Assembly: GCA_030035585.1 (NCBI GenBank)
Contig: CM057480.1
Location: 3,517,001 to 3,581,000 of the forward strand
From: Dugong dugon
Lineage: Eukaryota > Chordata > Mammalia > Sirenia > Dugongidae
Direction: 5' to 3'
DNA: 64,000 nt
Position numbers and translations under genes: made by a program. Shown in pieces: positions 22,398-33,899 of the stretch (positions are counted from its first letter, which is position 1; the number at the start of each line of letters is the position of its first letter). The notes beneath the pieces are model-generated. The model worked only from the letters and a program-made list of their open reading frames with translations, ran no database searches and was not told the origin of the DNA.

Positions 22398-23694
22398 TAC
22401 GGTCTAGAGGGAAGGCTGACATAACACATCCTGATGTGCAGAGAGTAGGCACATAGGAGCACAGAAAAGGGTCATGCAGTGGAAGCTGCAGTGTGGATTA
22501 CCCCACTGCTGAAAGGTTGGCACTGTAGGCTCTCAGGGGAAGGAGCTGCCCCACCCCGGGTCAGGTCTCCTCCCTGGAGACATGGCTGATGGCTGTGAGG
22601 GTATAGGCTCAGCCCATTTACCCAGTTTGGAACAGTGCTAATGGGCCATCCCAACCCCAGAGCTTCCTGTGGATTCGGCTGAAGCCTTTGCTGTGCCTGT
22701 GTTGGAGTTTAACATATCCCTCTGTCCACTCTGTCCTTCCTCCGTCCCTTTCAGGGCTTGTTCCCAAAGGGCACCTCTCCATAAACTCCCTGCATACAAA
22801 TGCATCTTAGGGTCTGTGGCCACCAAAGCAGACCTCAGGCAGGCCCTTTAACCCAGCCTGCCGGGTGGAGAAGAAAGGCTGCTTTTGAAGGAAGAGCAAA
22901 ATGTGGAAGGAAGAAACACATGATGTATTCAGGGAACCCTGCGTAGCTCATAGCTGCTGCAGGGTGAAGTGTGGCTGAGGAATGAGCCAGATACGAGAAT
23001 GAGACAGAGGAAAGGCTGAGATGATGCAAGGCCTTGAAACAGCAAGGAGTAAGCGCCTATAGGCAGCCCTGAGTGGTGAGGGGCATTTCTGCTCCACTTT
23101 CCTAGCATGAGATAGTATCAAGAGCAGCCTCCACTGGAGAGGGCCACAGGCAGCTGTGCCTTGGGGAGAGTCTGGCTTCTGTGAACCACTAGAAGGAGGA
23201 ACTGTTAGAATACAAAGGATGGTGATCATACCTCATGGATGGCTCTGGAGAACACAGTGAAGACTGGGGGAATTGAGGAATCTGAGGTAGTAAGTCAGGG
23301 GTAGCAAGCTTTGATGAGAGTGGAAATAAAGGCAGAAAGGACAGTGGGTGGCTGAGGGTTTCCACTTGGGTCGGGCAAGGACGGCACTGAGGTGAGTCTT
23401 CTAGCTTGGTGTGAGGCTGCTTCTTCAGTTAGAACCCACATGAGGCCTCAGTCAGAGTTGGGGACCTCATCAGTTTCATTGTTGGTGGCCTGGGTGTGGG
23501 ACTGGGGCTTCGCTGGGGCAGTTACAGTTAGATGCCAGGGCAGGGGTGGGGGAGAGGGGCTGGGAGTGTGGAGAGGGAGACTCGAGGAGGAAAAGGAAGC
23601 CTGTGAGCAGCTCTCTCCAGGATCTCCTCAGGCCCAGCTAGACCCTTAACACACGTTCTTGGCTTTCCCATTCCATGGTCTTTAAAATAAAAAA
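22398..23694. other. No recognisable element
   Basis: I see no gene. The stretch is GC-moderate with chance frames on both strands, and it has some similarity to the ancient repeat family near 23000-23300 (GGCCTTGAAACAGC..). Confidence 0.45.
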
Positions 23695-24100
23695 GTAACA
23701 TATGATCTTTTGAAAATTTCAAATACCGTAGATGTAATAAAGAAGGAAATTACTTGTTATCGTCATCCATCTTAGTCTCTATAGAAACAACTGGCAACGG
23801 TTTGTTGAATATAATTCCCGAACAACTTCTTTTGTTTCAAAATTTTTATCTATCATTTCTATACTTTTAACGTAAATGGAATTATTCTATGCATTTTGTG
23901 CTGTGACTTGCTTTTTTCCATGTCGGACTGTAGGTATTTGCATACATTTTTATTAATATCTTTCCATGCTACGAATATGGCATTTAATTGTAATATGGAT
24001 GGGCACTTGAAGTCGTTCTAATTTTTGCTATTACAACCATTACTGCAATGAACATTATAATTCTTTGTGTGAACAGGTGCATTTAATAAGAGTGATATAA
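23695..24100 (-). repeat. Old L1-like fragment
   Basis: AACGTAAATGGAATTATTCTATGC..TAATATGGATGGGCACTTGAAG..GCTATTACAACCATTACTGCAATGAAC has the order of an old L1 3' region in reverse complement. The match is weak. Confidence 0.4.
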
Positions 24101-24109
24101 TAAAAAACT

Positions 24110-24285
24110 AATATTTGTGGGTGCTGCTATGGGTTGGGCATTGTGCTAAGTGCTTTATACCTGTTATATCATTTAATTCTCACAATTACCTTTTGAAGTA
24201 GGTTTCATTATGATAGAACCCAGTGACAATGTCATAGATGAAGAGACTGGTTCAGAGAGTTTATGTAACGTTAATTTCCCGGAAG
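24110..24285 (-). repeat. MIR element
   Basis: GGGCATTGTGCTAAGTGCTTTATACC..CATTTAATTCTCACAATTACC..GATGAAGAGACTGGTTCAGAGAG, in minus orientation. Confidence 0.8.
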
Positions 24286-24449
24286 GATGGCAGAATGAGC
24301 TGCTAACTTTCATTCAAAAAGCCTGTTGGGTTGTGACTGGAATTCACTTGAATTTATGTATTGATTTCGGTGAACTGACATCTTTACAATATAGAGTCTT
24401 CTCATCCAAAGAATGTGTCATGTCTTTCTATTTATTTAGAAATTAATAC

Positions 24450-24900
24450 TTTGACTAATTATTTGACTTTCTGTAATGTTTGCGTATTGCTAGGTATGTC
24501 CTAATTGTTGTTGCTAGTGTCAAGGAAACGAATGGATTTTGTATGCTGCATGTTGAACTTCTAACATACAGAATTGTCTTATTAGTCCTAGAAGTTCCAT
24601 TTATTATCTTAAACAGATAGACATTCCAATCAATTGCTACTGATGGCAATTCTGTGTCTTTGTTTTCAATAGTTTTACTTTTCCCGTCCTGGGCTTCCAG
24701 AACAGCGCTGAGTAACATAGACAGGAGTGTGCCGCTTTGTCTGGTTCCTTACCGGAAAAGGAACTTACGACTCACTGCTATAGGGGACGGCTGCCACACG
24801 TCTCTGGCGGATACCCTTCAACAAGCAAATACGTTAAGTCCTAGCACACTAGGGATTCTTTTTGAAAATCAGGAATTCCGCAGTGATTCTGTATCATTGG
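24450..24900 (-). repeat. Old L1 ORF2 remnant
   Basis: The reverse complement resembles the L1 reverse-transcriptase region. The plus strand contains TATTAGTCCTAGAAGTTCC, then TTCAATAGTTTTACTTTTCCCG and CTGAGTAACATAGACAGGAGTGTG. It is heavily decayed. Confidence 0.5.
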
Positions 24901-25283
24901 AGTCGTAGGGTATTTCTACTGTTTTGCATCAAAGTAGGGGTATACATCCATTTATATTGCACTGTCCTTGTTTTTAATGGGGTACATTCTTCTTGGTTAT
25001 GAGAAATTCATTTCATAACAGACACATTTTTTTTTAATATACTGCTGGCTCTCCTTTGCTTATGCTTTATCCAGAACTGAATTTCTATCTATGCTTTGTA
25101 GGGAGGCTTTCTTTTTCAGAGTCCTCCTAATGACTTGATATTGGATTCTAGGTTCAATATACTTTTCCCTCAGAATTTGAAACCACAGCACCATTGACTT
25201 TTATGTTCAGTTAAATGACCCTCTGCATCTCATTATGAGAAGGCCGCCTGTTATTTATTTTTTTTTAATTTATGGAAACTTTT
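24901..25283. other. AT-rich, no recognisable element
   Basis: I see no gene or assignable repeat. It may be decayed LINE sequence. Confidence 0.4.
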
Positions 25284-25490
25284 GAGCCCAGGTGGCACAG
25301 TGGTTAAAATGCTCAGCTGCTAACCGAAAGGTCTACGATTCGAACCCCCCAGCCTCTCCATGGGAGAAAGATGTAGCAGTCTGCTTCCATAAAAATTTAC
25401 AGCCTAGGAAATCCTATGGGGCAGTTCTACTCTGTCCTATAAGGTCACTAGGAGCCAGAATCAACTAGACAGCAATGGGTTTGGGCTTTG
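25284..25490 (+). mobile_element. AfroSINE
   Basis: GAGCCCAGGTGGCACAGTGG..TAACCGAAAGGTCTACGATTCGAACC..AACTAGACAGCAATGGGTTTGG. Confidence 0.93.
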
Positions 25491-27285
25491 GTGTAGTTTA
25501 GAAATGTCGTCAGGATTCTGCTGATTTGTACACATTTATTCTTTCCAGTTTACTTTTCATTTTTCATGTAGTATTTTTATATTTTTTTGTTTTCCTGCTT
25601 GGCACTTACTAGGTTCTTTAAACTCAATTTTCTTCTATTTTCCTTTTCATATATTTTGAAACTTCAATTTTCTACTTTAATTACTTTCTCATCTCCATTT
25701 TAGCTGTTCTTGTCTAACAGAGATGACTGGTTGACCTCTTGTTTCTATTTTCAATATCTCTTGAGCTTTCTCTTGTAAACCACCTGTCTTTTGCTATATG
25801 TTTTGGGAGCTCGCCTTACTTTATCTTCCATTTCACGGATTCACTCTTCAGACCTGTCCATTCTATTTTTCAGGCCTTGCATTAATTTTCTTTTTCATTT
25901 AGGCAATCTTATTTTTCCAAAACTTCATTGCTATATATGGATTGTCCTTTTTTTTGAATATAGAAATCTGTTCTTTTGACATAGAATGCTTCTCGAATCT
26001 CTCTGAAGACATCAGTTGGACAGTTTTTAAGGTTGGCCATATTCCTTGTGTTATCTCTCATTTCTCTGGGTCAATTTGGTTTAAGCATCCCGTCCTCTTT
26101 CACGCTGCGGTTATCTGTTCATATGCATGGGTAAAAAACTAGCTTGATCAGTACAGGTAGTTGGGGTGGGTTTCCTGTGCAGATAAGCCCATCTGAATAG
26201 ACTGCTCCCCTGGGTCGGTGTGAACTGGGTAGGCTGGCAGGCAGCCTTTGCCTTAGGATATGTGAGTGGGGACCAAGCCGGCAGGAAGGAGACCCCCTAC
26301 GTGTGCCAATGTACGGAGGGCTTTACTCTGAAAGTTGAATGCTTTCGTGCATTTTATTCATGTTCATCCTCATCATCTTCTTATAGTTATAATTTTTGAA
26401 GTCTGGAATTATCTTGGAATTATCTCTTGTATTTGTCCTCTGAGTCCATTCTGGATGACCTCCTGGCTAATGCTCTTAGTTGTTTGGACAGAAACTCTGA
26501 AGCTTTAGCCCTTGGGGAAGAGGGAGGACCTCTGTACCATAGGTAGTCCTTAATTACGCACCTGGGTACCTGCCCTAAGACTACACCTGCTCTTTGTGTC
26601 TACTGCCTTTTAGCTGGGGGGTCTCTGGGGCTCCAGTGGGAACATGTGCTCTCACATCTGCAGTAACCAACTCCAGAACCTGCTTTGGACCACAGTGGTC
26701 TTGTATCTGGTTTCCCCACAAATTCAAAGCCCTCCGCTTCACATCTTCTGTAGTTTCCCCCTGGAACTCTGGCCTGTTGATAAGATCTTTTCTTGTTTTC
26801 CCACTCCATTACTGATGTACTCTTATAAAATATGTTTCCCATTATATGAATGAGATTTTTGCAAGAAAGGGCAAGGAAATACTTATACTTGGTCAAGTTT
26901 CTGAATGGTGAGTCTTTAAGGATCTTTAAAGTGGGGCTGACCGCCTGCCTGGGCAACTTCTTTCAGCCCCAGGGTGCTCACTTCTTTTGTTTTAGATCAA
27001 ATATAACCTACCACACAGGGAGTGTTGTAAGGATTAGAAATAAGTTCAGAGTGCTTGGGAATGAACAAACAAGGGCTTAGTAAATGGCATCTGCTATGAT
27101 CATTTTCACTGATGTGGTTTCACTGGGCCTCACTGGCGGGAAACAGTACACACAGCACTAGATGGACTGGGAGTCTCACCCCTGACATGAGACATATACC
27201 CACATCCAGCCTAAAACTCCCCCCCCCAAAAAAAAAAAAAACCAAACCCTACTCGTAGGGACATACAAATCAGGCAAGTTAATTA
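25491..27285. other. AT-rich then mixed sequence, no recognisable element
   Basis: I see no gene. 25500-26100 is T-rich on the plus strand and could be a decayed LINE. The rest has no feature I can support beyond an A-run at 27226-27240. Confidence 0.4.
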
Positions 27286-27289
27286 ACCA

Positions 27290-27394
27290 CTGCAAGCTTC
27301 CAGTTCCTCATCTGTAAAGTGGGCATAAAAGTAGGATCTGTTTGGAAGGTTGTTGTGAGGATTAAGTAAGATAAAGCCTGTAGAATGGTATATA
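27290..27394 (+). repeat. MIR fragment
   Basis: CAGTTCCTCATCTGTAAAGTGGGCATAA..GGTTGTTGTGAGGATTAAG, truncated at the right by the LTR. Confidence 0.7.
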
Positions 27395-27399
27395 GTAAT

Positions 27400-27894
27400 T
27401 GTTACGGATTAAATTGCGTCCCCTCAAAATGTGTGTCAATTCTAGGCCATGATTCCCAGTATTGTGTGATTGTCTACCATTTTGTCATCTGATATGATTT
27501 TCCTATGTGCTGTGAATCCTACCTCTATGGCGTTAATTAGCGGCAGTTGTGTTAATGAGGCAGGACTCAATCTACAAGATTCGGTTGTGTCTTGAGTCAA
27601 ACTCTTTTGAGACATAAAAGAGAGAAACGAGCAGAGAGACAGGGGGCCTCATGCCACCAAGAAAGAAGCACATCCTTTGGATCTGGGGTCCCTGCACTGA
27701 GAAACTCCTAGACCAGGGGAAGATTGATGACAAAGATCTTCCCCCAGAGCCGACAGAGAGGGAAAGCCTTCCCTTGGAGCGGACGCCCTGAATTTGGACT
27801 TGCAGCCTCCTAGACTGTGAGAGAATGAACTTCTCTTTGTTAAAGCCATCCGCTTGTGGTAATTCTGTTACAGCAGCACTAGATGACTGAGACA
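27400..27894 (+). mobile_element. Solo LTR, ERVL-MaLR-like, copy 3
   Basis: 495 bp from TGTTACGGATTAAATTGCG to GATGACTGAGACA. It has a perfect five-base target duplication, GTAAT, at 27395-27399 and 27895-27899. TG..CA ends and an AATAAA-like GAGAATGAAC near the 3' end are visible. No internal sequence remains. Confidence 0.9.
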
Positions 27895-27900
27895 GTAATG

Positions 27901-27990
27901 TACAAGGTATCTTTCCTCCTTCCTCCTTGCCCGCTTTCTCCTTTTCCTCCTTTCTTCCCTCTTCACCCTCCTTCTCCTCCTGTGTCTGCA
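27901..27990. repeat. Pyrimidine-rich simple tract
   Basis: C/T-rich stretch in CTTCCTCC and CTCCTT units on the plus strand. Confidence 0.85.
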
Positions 27991-28027
27991 CCTTTATTGG
28001 TACTATTAGTGTCAGTACTACGGGTGC

Positions 28028-28350
28028 AGTGGTGACTCAGTGGTAGAATTCCTGCCTTCGGTTCAATTCCGGCCAGTGCACCTCATGCACGGCCACCACC
28101 CGTCTGTCCGTGGAAGCTTTCATGCTGCTCTGATGCTGGACAGGTTTCAGCAGAGCTTCCAAACTAAAACAGACTAGGAAGACAGGCCTGGGGGTCTACT
28201 TCTGAAAGTCAGCCTATGAAAACCCTATGGATCACAACGGTCCTATCCTCAGCTGACCATGGGGATGGGACAGGACTGGGCTGAGTTTCATTTTGTTGTG
28301 CAAGAAGTCGCCATGAATTAGGGGCCAGCTTGATAGCAGCTAACAACAAC
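28028..28350 (+). mobile_element. RTE-derived SINE with tRNA-like head
   Basis: The head GGTGACTCAGTGGTAGAATTC..GGTTCAATTCCGGCC carries recognisable A- and B-box relics of a tRNA. The middle (ACAGGTTTCAGCAGAGCTTCC..ACTAGGAAGACAGG..GTCTACTTCTGAAAG) resembles the RTE 5' region. The end (GTCGCCATGAATTAGGGGCC..GATAGCAGCTAACAACAAC) resembles the RTE 3' tail. Confidence 0.7.
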
Positions 28351-28589
28351 ATAAGTGCTAAACCAGGATCTGGATCATTTATTAATTCTTGGGTTTTTTA
28401 AAGAAAAAAAACTTTATCGAATGTTTGCTATTTGGCCTTGCAGGAAGACAATTTGAAAACAGATGTAAGTGCCTTCCCCACACACCATTACGGCATCAGG
28501 GATGTGAAATGTAGAAGTGTGGACGTAGAAAAGTTAAAACAAACAAAAAGAGAACTGTGAGCTGGCGATGGATGCAAAACTCAGTGCGG

Positions 28590-28735
28590 ACCCCTCGCTG
28601 CCATGTGGCCGAGGACAAGCCGCTTCACTTTCCCGAGCCTTGGCCTCTGTAGTTTCCTCACTTAAGGGAGGATTAATTGCAATGGTGATGCACATGGATC
28701 ACCTTGCACATGGCAAGGCCTCAGGAAACTTGATC
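28590..28735 (+). repeat. MIR fragment
   Basis: GAGGACAAGCCGCTTCACTTTCCCGAGCC..GTTTCCTCACTTAAGGGAGG is a GC-altered MIR in plus orientation. Confidence 0.55.
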
Positions 28736-28784
28736 CCCGCTCCCTTCCTGTGCCACAAGAGTGGCACACTGGTCGCACAGGTCC

Positions 28785-29070
28785 CCACACTTAGAATGGC
28801 CCTTGGTTTAATGCTCTGCTGTCATCGTCTTGAAAGTCTCGTTGGAACAAACCAAAACCAAACCCACTGCCATCAAGTTGATTCTGACTCATAGTGATCC
28901 CATAGGGTTTCCAAGGCTGTAAATCCTTATGATTGCCACATCTTTCTCCTGCAGAGCCACTGGTGGTTTCAAACCGATGACGTTTTGGTTAGCAGTTGAT
29001 CACTTTAACCACTGCACCCTACATTTTCATCTTGCGCTGCACCCCACAAATCACACAGCCAGTTCTGTCT
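28785..29070 (+). repeat. Ancient repeat split by an AfroSINE
   Basis: TTTAATGCTCTGCTGTCATCG..TCTTGAAAG on the left and CTACATTTTCATCTTGCGCTGCACCCC..on the right are the two halves of the repeat that is intact at 51140-51325. Class unassigned. Confidence 0.6.
28849..29018 (-). mobile_element. AfroSINE
   Basis: AACCAAACCCACTGCCATCAAGTTGATTCTGACTC..GGTTAGCAGTTGATCACTTTAACCACTGC, in minus orientation, inside an older repeat. Confidence 0.93.
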
Positions 29071-30004
29071 CGCTGTGACACAATGCACTGAAGAATCCAC
29101 AGTTCCATTCTCCCAGTTGGCAGAGGAGGCAGGTTCCAGGAGCCTGAGGGCAGCAGCTGGGTGGTCTTGGGCTGTCTGTAGCTGCTGCTCTCACAGTATC
29201 ACTTCTACCTGGGCTCCTAAACCAGCCAGTGCGGGCTTTGCTGGGTCCCTGCAGCATTTCTAACTATAGCTCCAGTTTGACACACTTGCTGTTTTCTGTC
29301 CAAGTCCTTAAGGCAGCTTTCTGCAAGTGTTGGAATTAATGCAACTTACTGCCTTTTTGTTAATGCCTTTTAGAGGAATGTATGTTTTTTTCTGAGCGTA
29401 AGCGTACCTCTAGGAATATGCTGGAAAAAGCTGGTGCATGCTGTGGATGGATTAGAGAGTGTCTTCAGATGTGAAATCCCTTCCAAGAAAATGTATAGCT
29501 GGACATTCCCTCTTGCCTTCTTCATGACCCTTCCATTGGCAATATGCTCTTTTATTTCCGGAAGGGATGGAGACTGGTTGATAAAAGCCAATATGACTCC
29601 AAAATCTTAGAGACAGAATCATTTTGAGAAGCTCGACTCTCTGGTTCTTTTAAAATGAACACAAAAGGTTGTTTGGAGGTTTGAGCCAGTAAGTTTTAGC
29701 CATATGAACCTCCTTCGCCTTCTCTAAGGCCACAGTGGGGAGGTAGACACGGGGTGTGGGAGGGAAGGAGAGGCTGGGCCAAGCCACTGTGGTCCTGGCA
29801 CCTCCCTCCTTGCCAGTTGACTTAATTATGACCATCTGTGGGGTGACAGACGCTACATCCAGAGCCCTTACACACCCAGGGAATGTCTCCAGGCCATCTT
29901 GGATCAAGAGAACACCTGTACGTAATTATGGGAAAAGTAATACATTAACACCATAGGTGCCACGTGCATACAGAGAAGGAAGATACCTGTATGGCAGTGT
30001 TTGT
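29071..30004. other. No recognisable element
   Basis: I see no gene or clear repeat in this stretch. Confidence 0.5.
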
Positions 30005-30160
30005 CTCAAAGTGTGATCTCTGTACCAACAGGTCAGCATCACCAGGAACTTTTAGAACTGAGAAATCTCAGGTCCCACCCTGGACCTACCAGATCAGAAA
30101 CTCTGGTTGTGGGGTCTAGCAATCAGTGGTTTATCAGACCCTCTAGGTGGTTTGAATCAT
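30005..30160 (+). mobile_element. MER5A-like hAT DNA transposon
   Basis: TCTCAAAGTGTGATCTCTGTACC..AGCATCACCAGGAACTTTTAGAAC..TCTCAGGTCCCACCCTGGACC..CAGAAACTCTGGTTGTGGGG is the MER5A order. Confidence 0.8.
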
Positions 30161-30476
30161 GCCCGGTGATACTCTGTGAAGGTCATCCCAGGCCTCTCAA
30201 CTCAACATCTAGGCCTACATGGTCTGTCCTGTGGTTTGGGGGTCTAGTACTTGCTGTGTAACTGGGAGAATCACTCAACCTCTCTGGTCCTAGGTTTAGT
30301 TAACCCTAAAATCATGAGATTGTCTGTGATGATCTCCAATGTTCCTTCCACATTCTGTGAACTAGGACCCAAAACGATCCATAACACTCAAACAGCTATA
30401 TGACACATGGACAAATGATCATTTAACAGTAGATAAGCAGTTATTATCATATAGCTACTTATATATCAATATCTCT
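30161..30476. other. Possible MIR remnant, otherwise unassigned
   Basis: CTTGCTGTGTAACTGGGAG..CACTCAACCTCTCTGG at 30247-30290 resembles MIR. Nothing else is recognised. Confidence 0.4.
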
Positions 30477-30646
30477 GGAGCCCTGGTGGTGCAGTGGTTA
30501 AGAGCTCAGCTACTGACCAAAAGGTCAGCAGTTCAAATCCACCAGTCACTCCTTGAAAATCCTATGGGGCAGTTCTACTCTGTCCTATAGGGTTGCTATG
30601 GGTTGGAATAGACTCGACAGCAATGGATTTGGTTGGGTTTTTTGGG
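30477..30646 (+). mobile_element. AfroSINE
   Basis: GGAGCCCTGGTGGTGCAGTGG..GTCAGCAGTTCAAATCCACC..GGTTGGAATAGACTCGACAGC. It lies close to the consensus. Confidence 0.95.
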
Positions 30647-31044
30647 GTCAAACCTCACTGCCGTGTCCTCAAGGCAGGGACAAATCTGTGAGGCAGTCTG
30701 TGCTCCAGAGCCCCACTGTGGATCAGGCTAAGGTGAGACTTTACCTGAGACCCTACCCTCGTTCAGTCCCTCCTCCTGTCCTATCCTGCTTCCCTTCCTC
30801 CTGTGTAGGTTTCTCCTGAGAGCACTATAAATTACAAGCTCCTGAACCCTTGTCTCAGGCTGTCTTCTGGAGACCTCATAAGCTAAGGGCTAAAAGAATA
30901 AGACAACATCTAAGCTTAATACCTTCGGAAGCTACAGCAACGGACATGCAGAAATCAGTCTTCCTCAGAGTTAGACCTATCTGGTTTGATGTGTGTGACT
31001 CTGTTTCTTTTGTTTTTCATATCTTCGTAGATGGCATTGACCAC
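30647..31044. other. No recognisable element
   Basis: I see no gene or assignable repeat. Confidence 0.45.
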
Positions 31045-31255
31045 AAATAAAGCCCAAACCCACTGCCTCTGAGTCAACTATGACTCATAGCAACCCTATA
31101 GGATGGAGTAGAACTTCCCCATAGGGTTTCCAAGGCTGTAATCTTTATGGAAGCAGACTGCCACATCTTTATCTTGTGGAGTGGCTGGTGGATTCGAACT
31201 GTGGACCTTTTGGTTAGCATCTGAGAGCTTTAACCACTGTGCCACCAGGGCTCCT
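31045..31255 (-). mobile_element. AfroSINE
   Basis: AAAGCCCAAACCCACTGCCTCTGAGTC..GATTCGAACTGTGGACCTTTTGG..CACTGTGCCACCAGGGCTCC, in minus orientation. Confidence 0.94.
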
Positions 31256-32820
31256 CATAAGTGGCACTATAATGGTCTTGTTTTAAAGCTCATAGACTGG
31301 CAGGTGATGTTTTAGCCTGACCACTGGGAGATGAGGTCAAAGATGCTGCTCTCCTCATGAGCCTCTCCATCTGTCCCACAGCTCCTGGGATAGGTCTGGA
31401 GCCTGGGAACCATGTGCATGGGCTCAGAGAGATAGATTTGGCTTCTCTATGCAGCTGGCCAACCAGGTGTGGACAAAGCAAGTGAAGGTCCACCTAGGAT
31501 CCAGGAAGGGTGCTGCCAAGATGCTAGATGGCTTGGCCTTTTGCTTTTGGATCCAGATCTACAAGTTTAAAATACTTTCTGTCATCAACCCTATGACCTA
31601 CTACAAATTGGACTATCAGATGCAAAAGTCACCCTATAAGCAGTGTATGAAAGAAACGTTGCCAAAATAATCCTAATTGCAAGAACAAATGAACAAATCA
31701 CCTATAAAATGATGTATATTGTTTTCTCAAACAAGCTCATAAAATCCATGAAGTTCTAGAGCACTTGGGCAATCAGAGTTAGCTTGAAGTTACTCTCTCT
31801 GGAAGGAAGACCATTTACAGTGTTGAAACATCTGCACATTTGAGAAGCTTCCGTTGGTTAAGCTGTGGTCTGACAGGAAGCCTCCCAGTTTTACATCGTG
31901 TTCTCTCTTGTAGTCATGGGAAGAGCCATAATTTTCATCTTTTTAATTTTGTAAGCTGGATTTCTTTTTCTTTTGCTCTTTTTTTTGCCTCGTGCAATTT
32001 ATTCATGAAACATTTAACATTTATTTTAACCATTTTTCATTTGTAGGCTATATGCTTGAGTAGAAGAGCTAGAGCTCAATATAGCAGTTAAAAAAAATAA
32101 TCTACTCAGTAGAAACTGACTATATAATGAAATATTTATTTGAGAATTTATATTTTTAAATGTTATTTGGAAGGTCAGGTCCATTAAGGATGATCACCAG
32201 AAAACTGATTAAACAGCTCACTCATCTAGTAAAAATGTATTAACTTAAAAAAGAGAGATACCAGCACCTTCGGATTAATCAATTAGCCTTTCAAACAAGA
32301 ATTAAGAAATATCAACTGTTAGGAACTCAACTTCTGACAAACTGATTTATAGAAAACACAGCTGAAAACTGGGTATAAGGGAAGGACTAATGAACAAGTG
32401 GACTAAGCATGAAGTGAAAAAACAAAAACAAGGAAGAACAACAACAACAACAAAACCCCAAAACACTGTTTACTTCTCTGTAGACCGTTGGGCCCAGAGA
32501 CCATTTTGTTTTATGAGACATGAAATTCCAACCAATCTGATGATTTATTTTCCAACGCAAAAGCAAGCTAAAGAAGGAAGTTAGAAGCCTCCAAGTAGGC
32601 TAGAAATAGTCTCTGGGAGGAGACAGGAAAAGGTAAGAATCAGATAAGAACTAGGAGAGCACAGCAGCATGGAGTCACGTAGTGCAAGGGAAAGACTGTC
32701 TTACACGCAAAAAGTTTGATAACTGATGTTCAAAATGGTGATATTGAGTAATTAGGAAAATGCCATTACGAAAGCAGTAATTTGCAATTCTGTTATTCGA
32801 ATGAAATTCCATTTGGTGTA
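31256..32820. other. Longest stretch with no recognised repeat
   Basis: I see no gene, SINE or LINE signature over about 1.5 kb. Short frames lack family hallmarks. Confidence 0.5.
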
Positions 32821-32963
32821 CCGTATTTTTCTCAAATAACGCACCCACGTAAATAATGCACATGCACACATAACGCGCACAGTGCACCTAGGAAAACGAT
32901 GCATGTGGGGTTGCACGGCTGGCAAAAAATGTATAATGCACGCATTACTTGCGTAATATACGA
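32821..32963. mobile_element. Candidate MITE with inverted ends and TA flanks
   Basis: The 143-bp unit starts CCGTATTTTTCTCAAATAACGC and ends GCATTACTTGCGTAATATACGA; the ends are imperfect inverted repeats. TA dinucleotides at 32819-32820 and 32964-32965 could be the target duplication. The interior is CpG-bearing with many TAACGCGC- and TAATGCAC-type units, unlike its surroundings. Confidence 0.55.
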
Positions 32964-32965
32964 TA

Positions 32966-33890
32966 ATCTCCCTATGGAAGCAGGGGAATGTGAACAGGAT
33001 TATAGAAAGATTTGGAAGGAAAATTCCCAGCAGAGAAATGCCTAAAGCGTAAAAAGACAGTCTCCATGACCAGGAATGCTTAGCTTTCCAGGATGCTCCT
33101 TTCTGTGAGAGTCCTTGTCTGATAAGGTTTTGCTGTACTTCTCTAGAGATAGAAAGAGCTCACTTACCCCCCCAAAAAAGGCACTCCAAGAAAACCTCTA
33201 TGGAAAAATGCAGTAACTAATTTTACATAGTAGCAACCATGTCTTATCAGAAAATTGTCCCTAGCGGTTTTCAGTCACAAATCTGATTTAAACGATTTGT
33301 TGCATTTTTGTCACCTGCTTTTTATTGTTATTTTTCCAATGTTATTTTTCCAAGTAACCTCATCTCAAGTTTCTTAACAAAAGTCAATAGAAAGTACTGT
33401 TTGTTGAACAAAAATCCAATTATAATTAAGTTTTTGTATGTATATCTAAGTCCTATAGTCTGAGAGTCTCATTAAACCTGTTAAATTCCAGAGTAGGGAC
33501 TTCCCTTGTGCTTTTAGAATAAGATTGATTGGGGGCAGGGTAAGTGATCTCTGCCAAAAGTGTGAGCAGAGAGGTTTTGTTACTGTAGAGAAAATTATTA
33601 TTGTTTATCAGAAAGACTCCCTAACTAGAGGAAATTATCCTAATCCAAGGTCTTTCTACTTGATCCTCACCTGCTTATGGGAGCCACGAATCAAAGTGTC
33701 TTCTTGTTGGACAATTCTGGCTCTTGTTGCCATCTTTTTGCCATGGGAAGATCTGAATGCAGATTATGAGACCAACAACCGATCCTTATGACCAAGGGCT
33801 GTCTGATAATCTGCATGGACTAAGCAACATAGAAGAGCTTCAGTAAACACTGAGGCTCACGGTCTTCATTCTCCGTGACTTTGTTTGCAC
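32966..33890. other. No recognisable element
   Basis: I see no gene or clear repeat. Confidence 0.45.
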
Positions 33891-33899
33891 TTCATCCCA

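Noticed and set aside
28028..28095. tRNA gene
   Set aside because: A- and B-box-like text is present, but it cannot fold as a mature tRNA and is the head of a SINE. The same applies to all AfroSINE heads.
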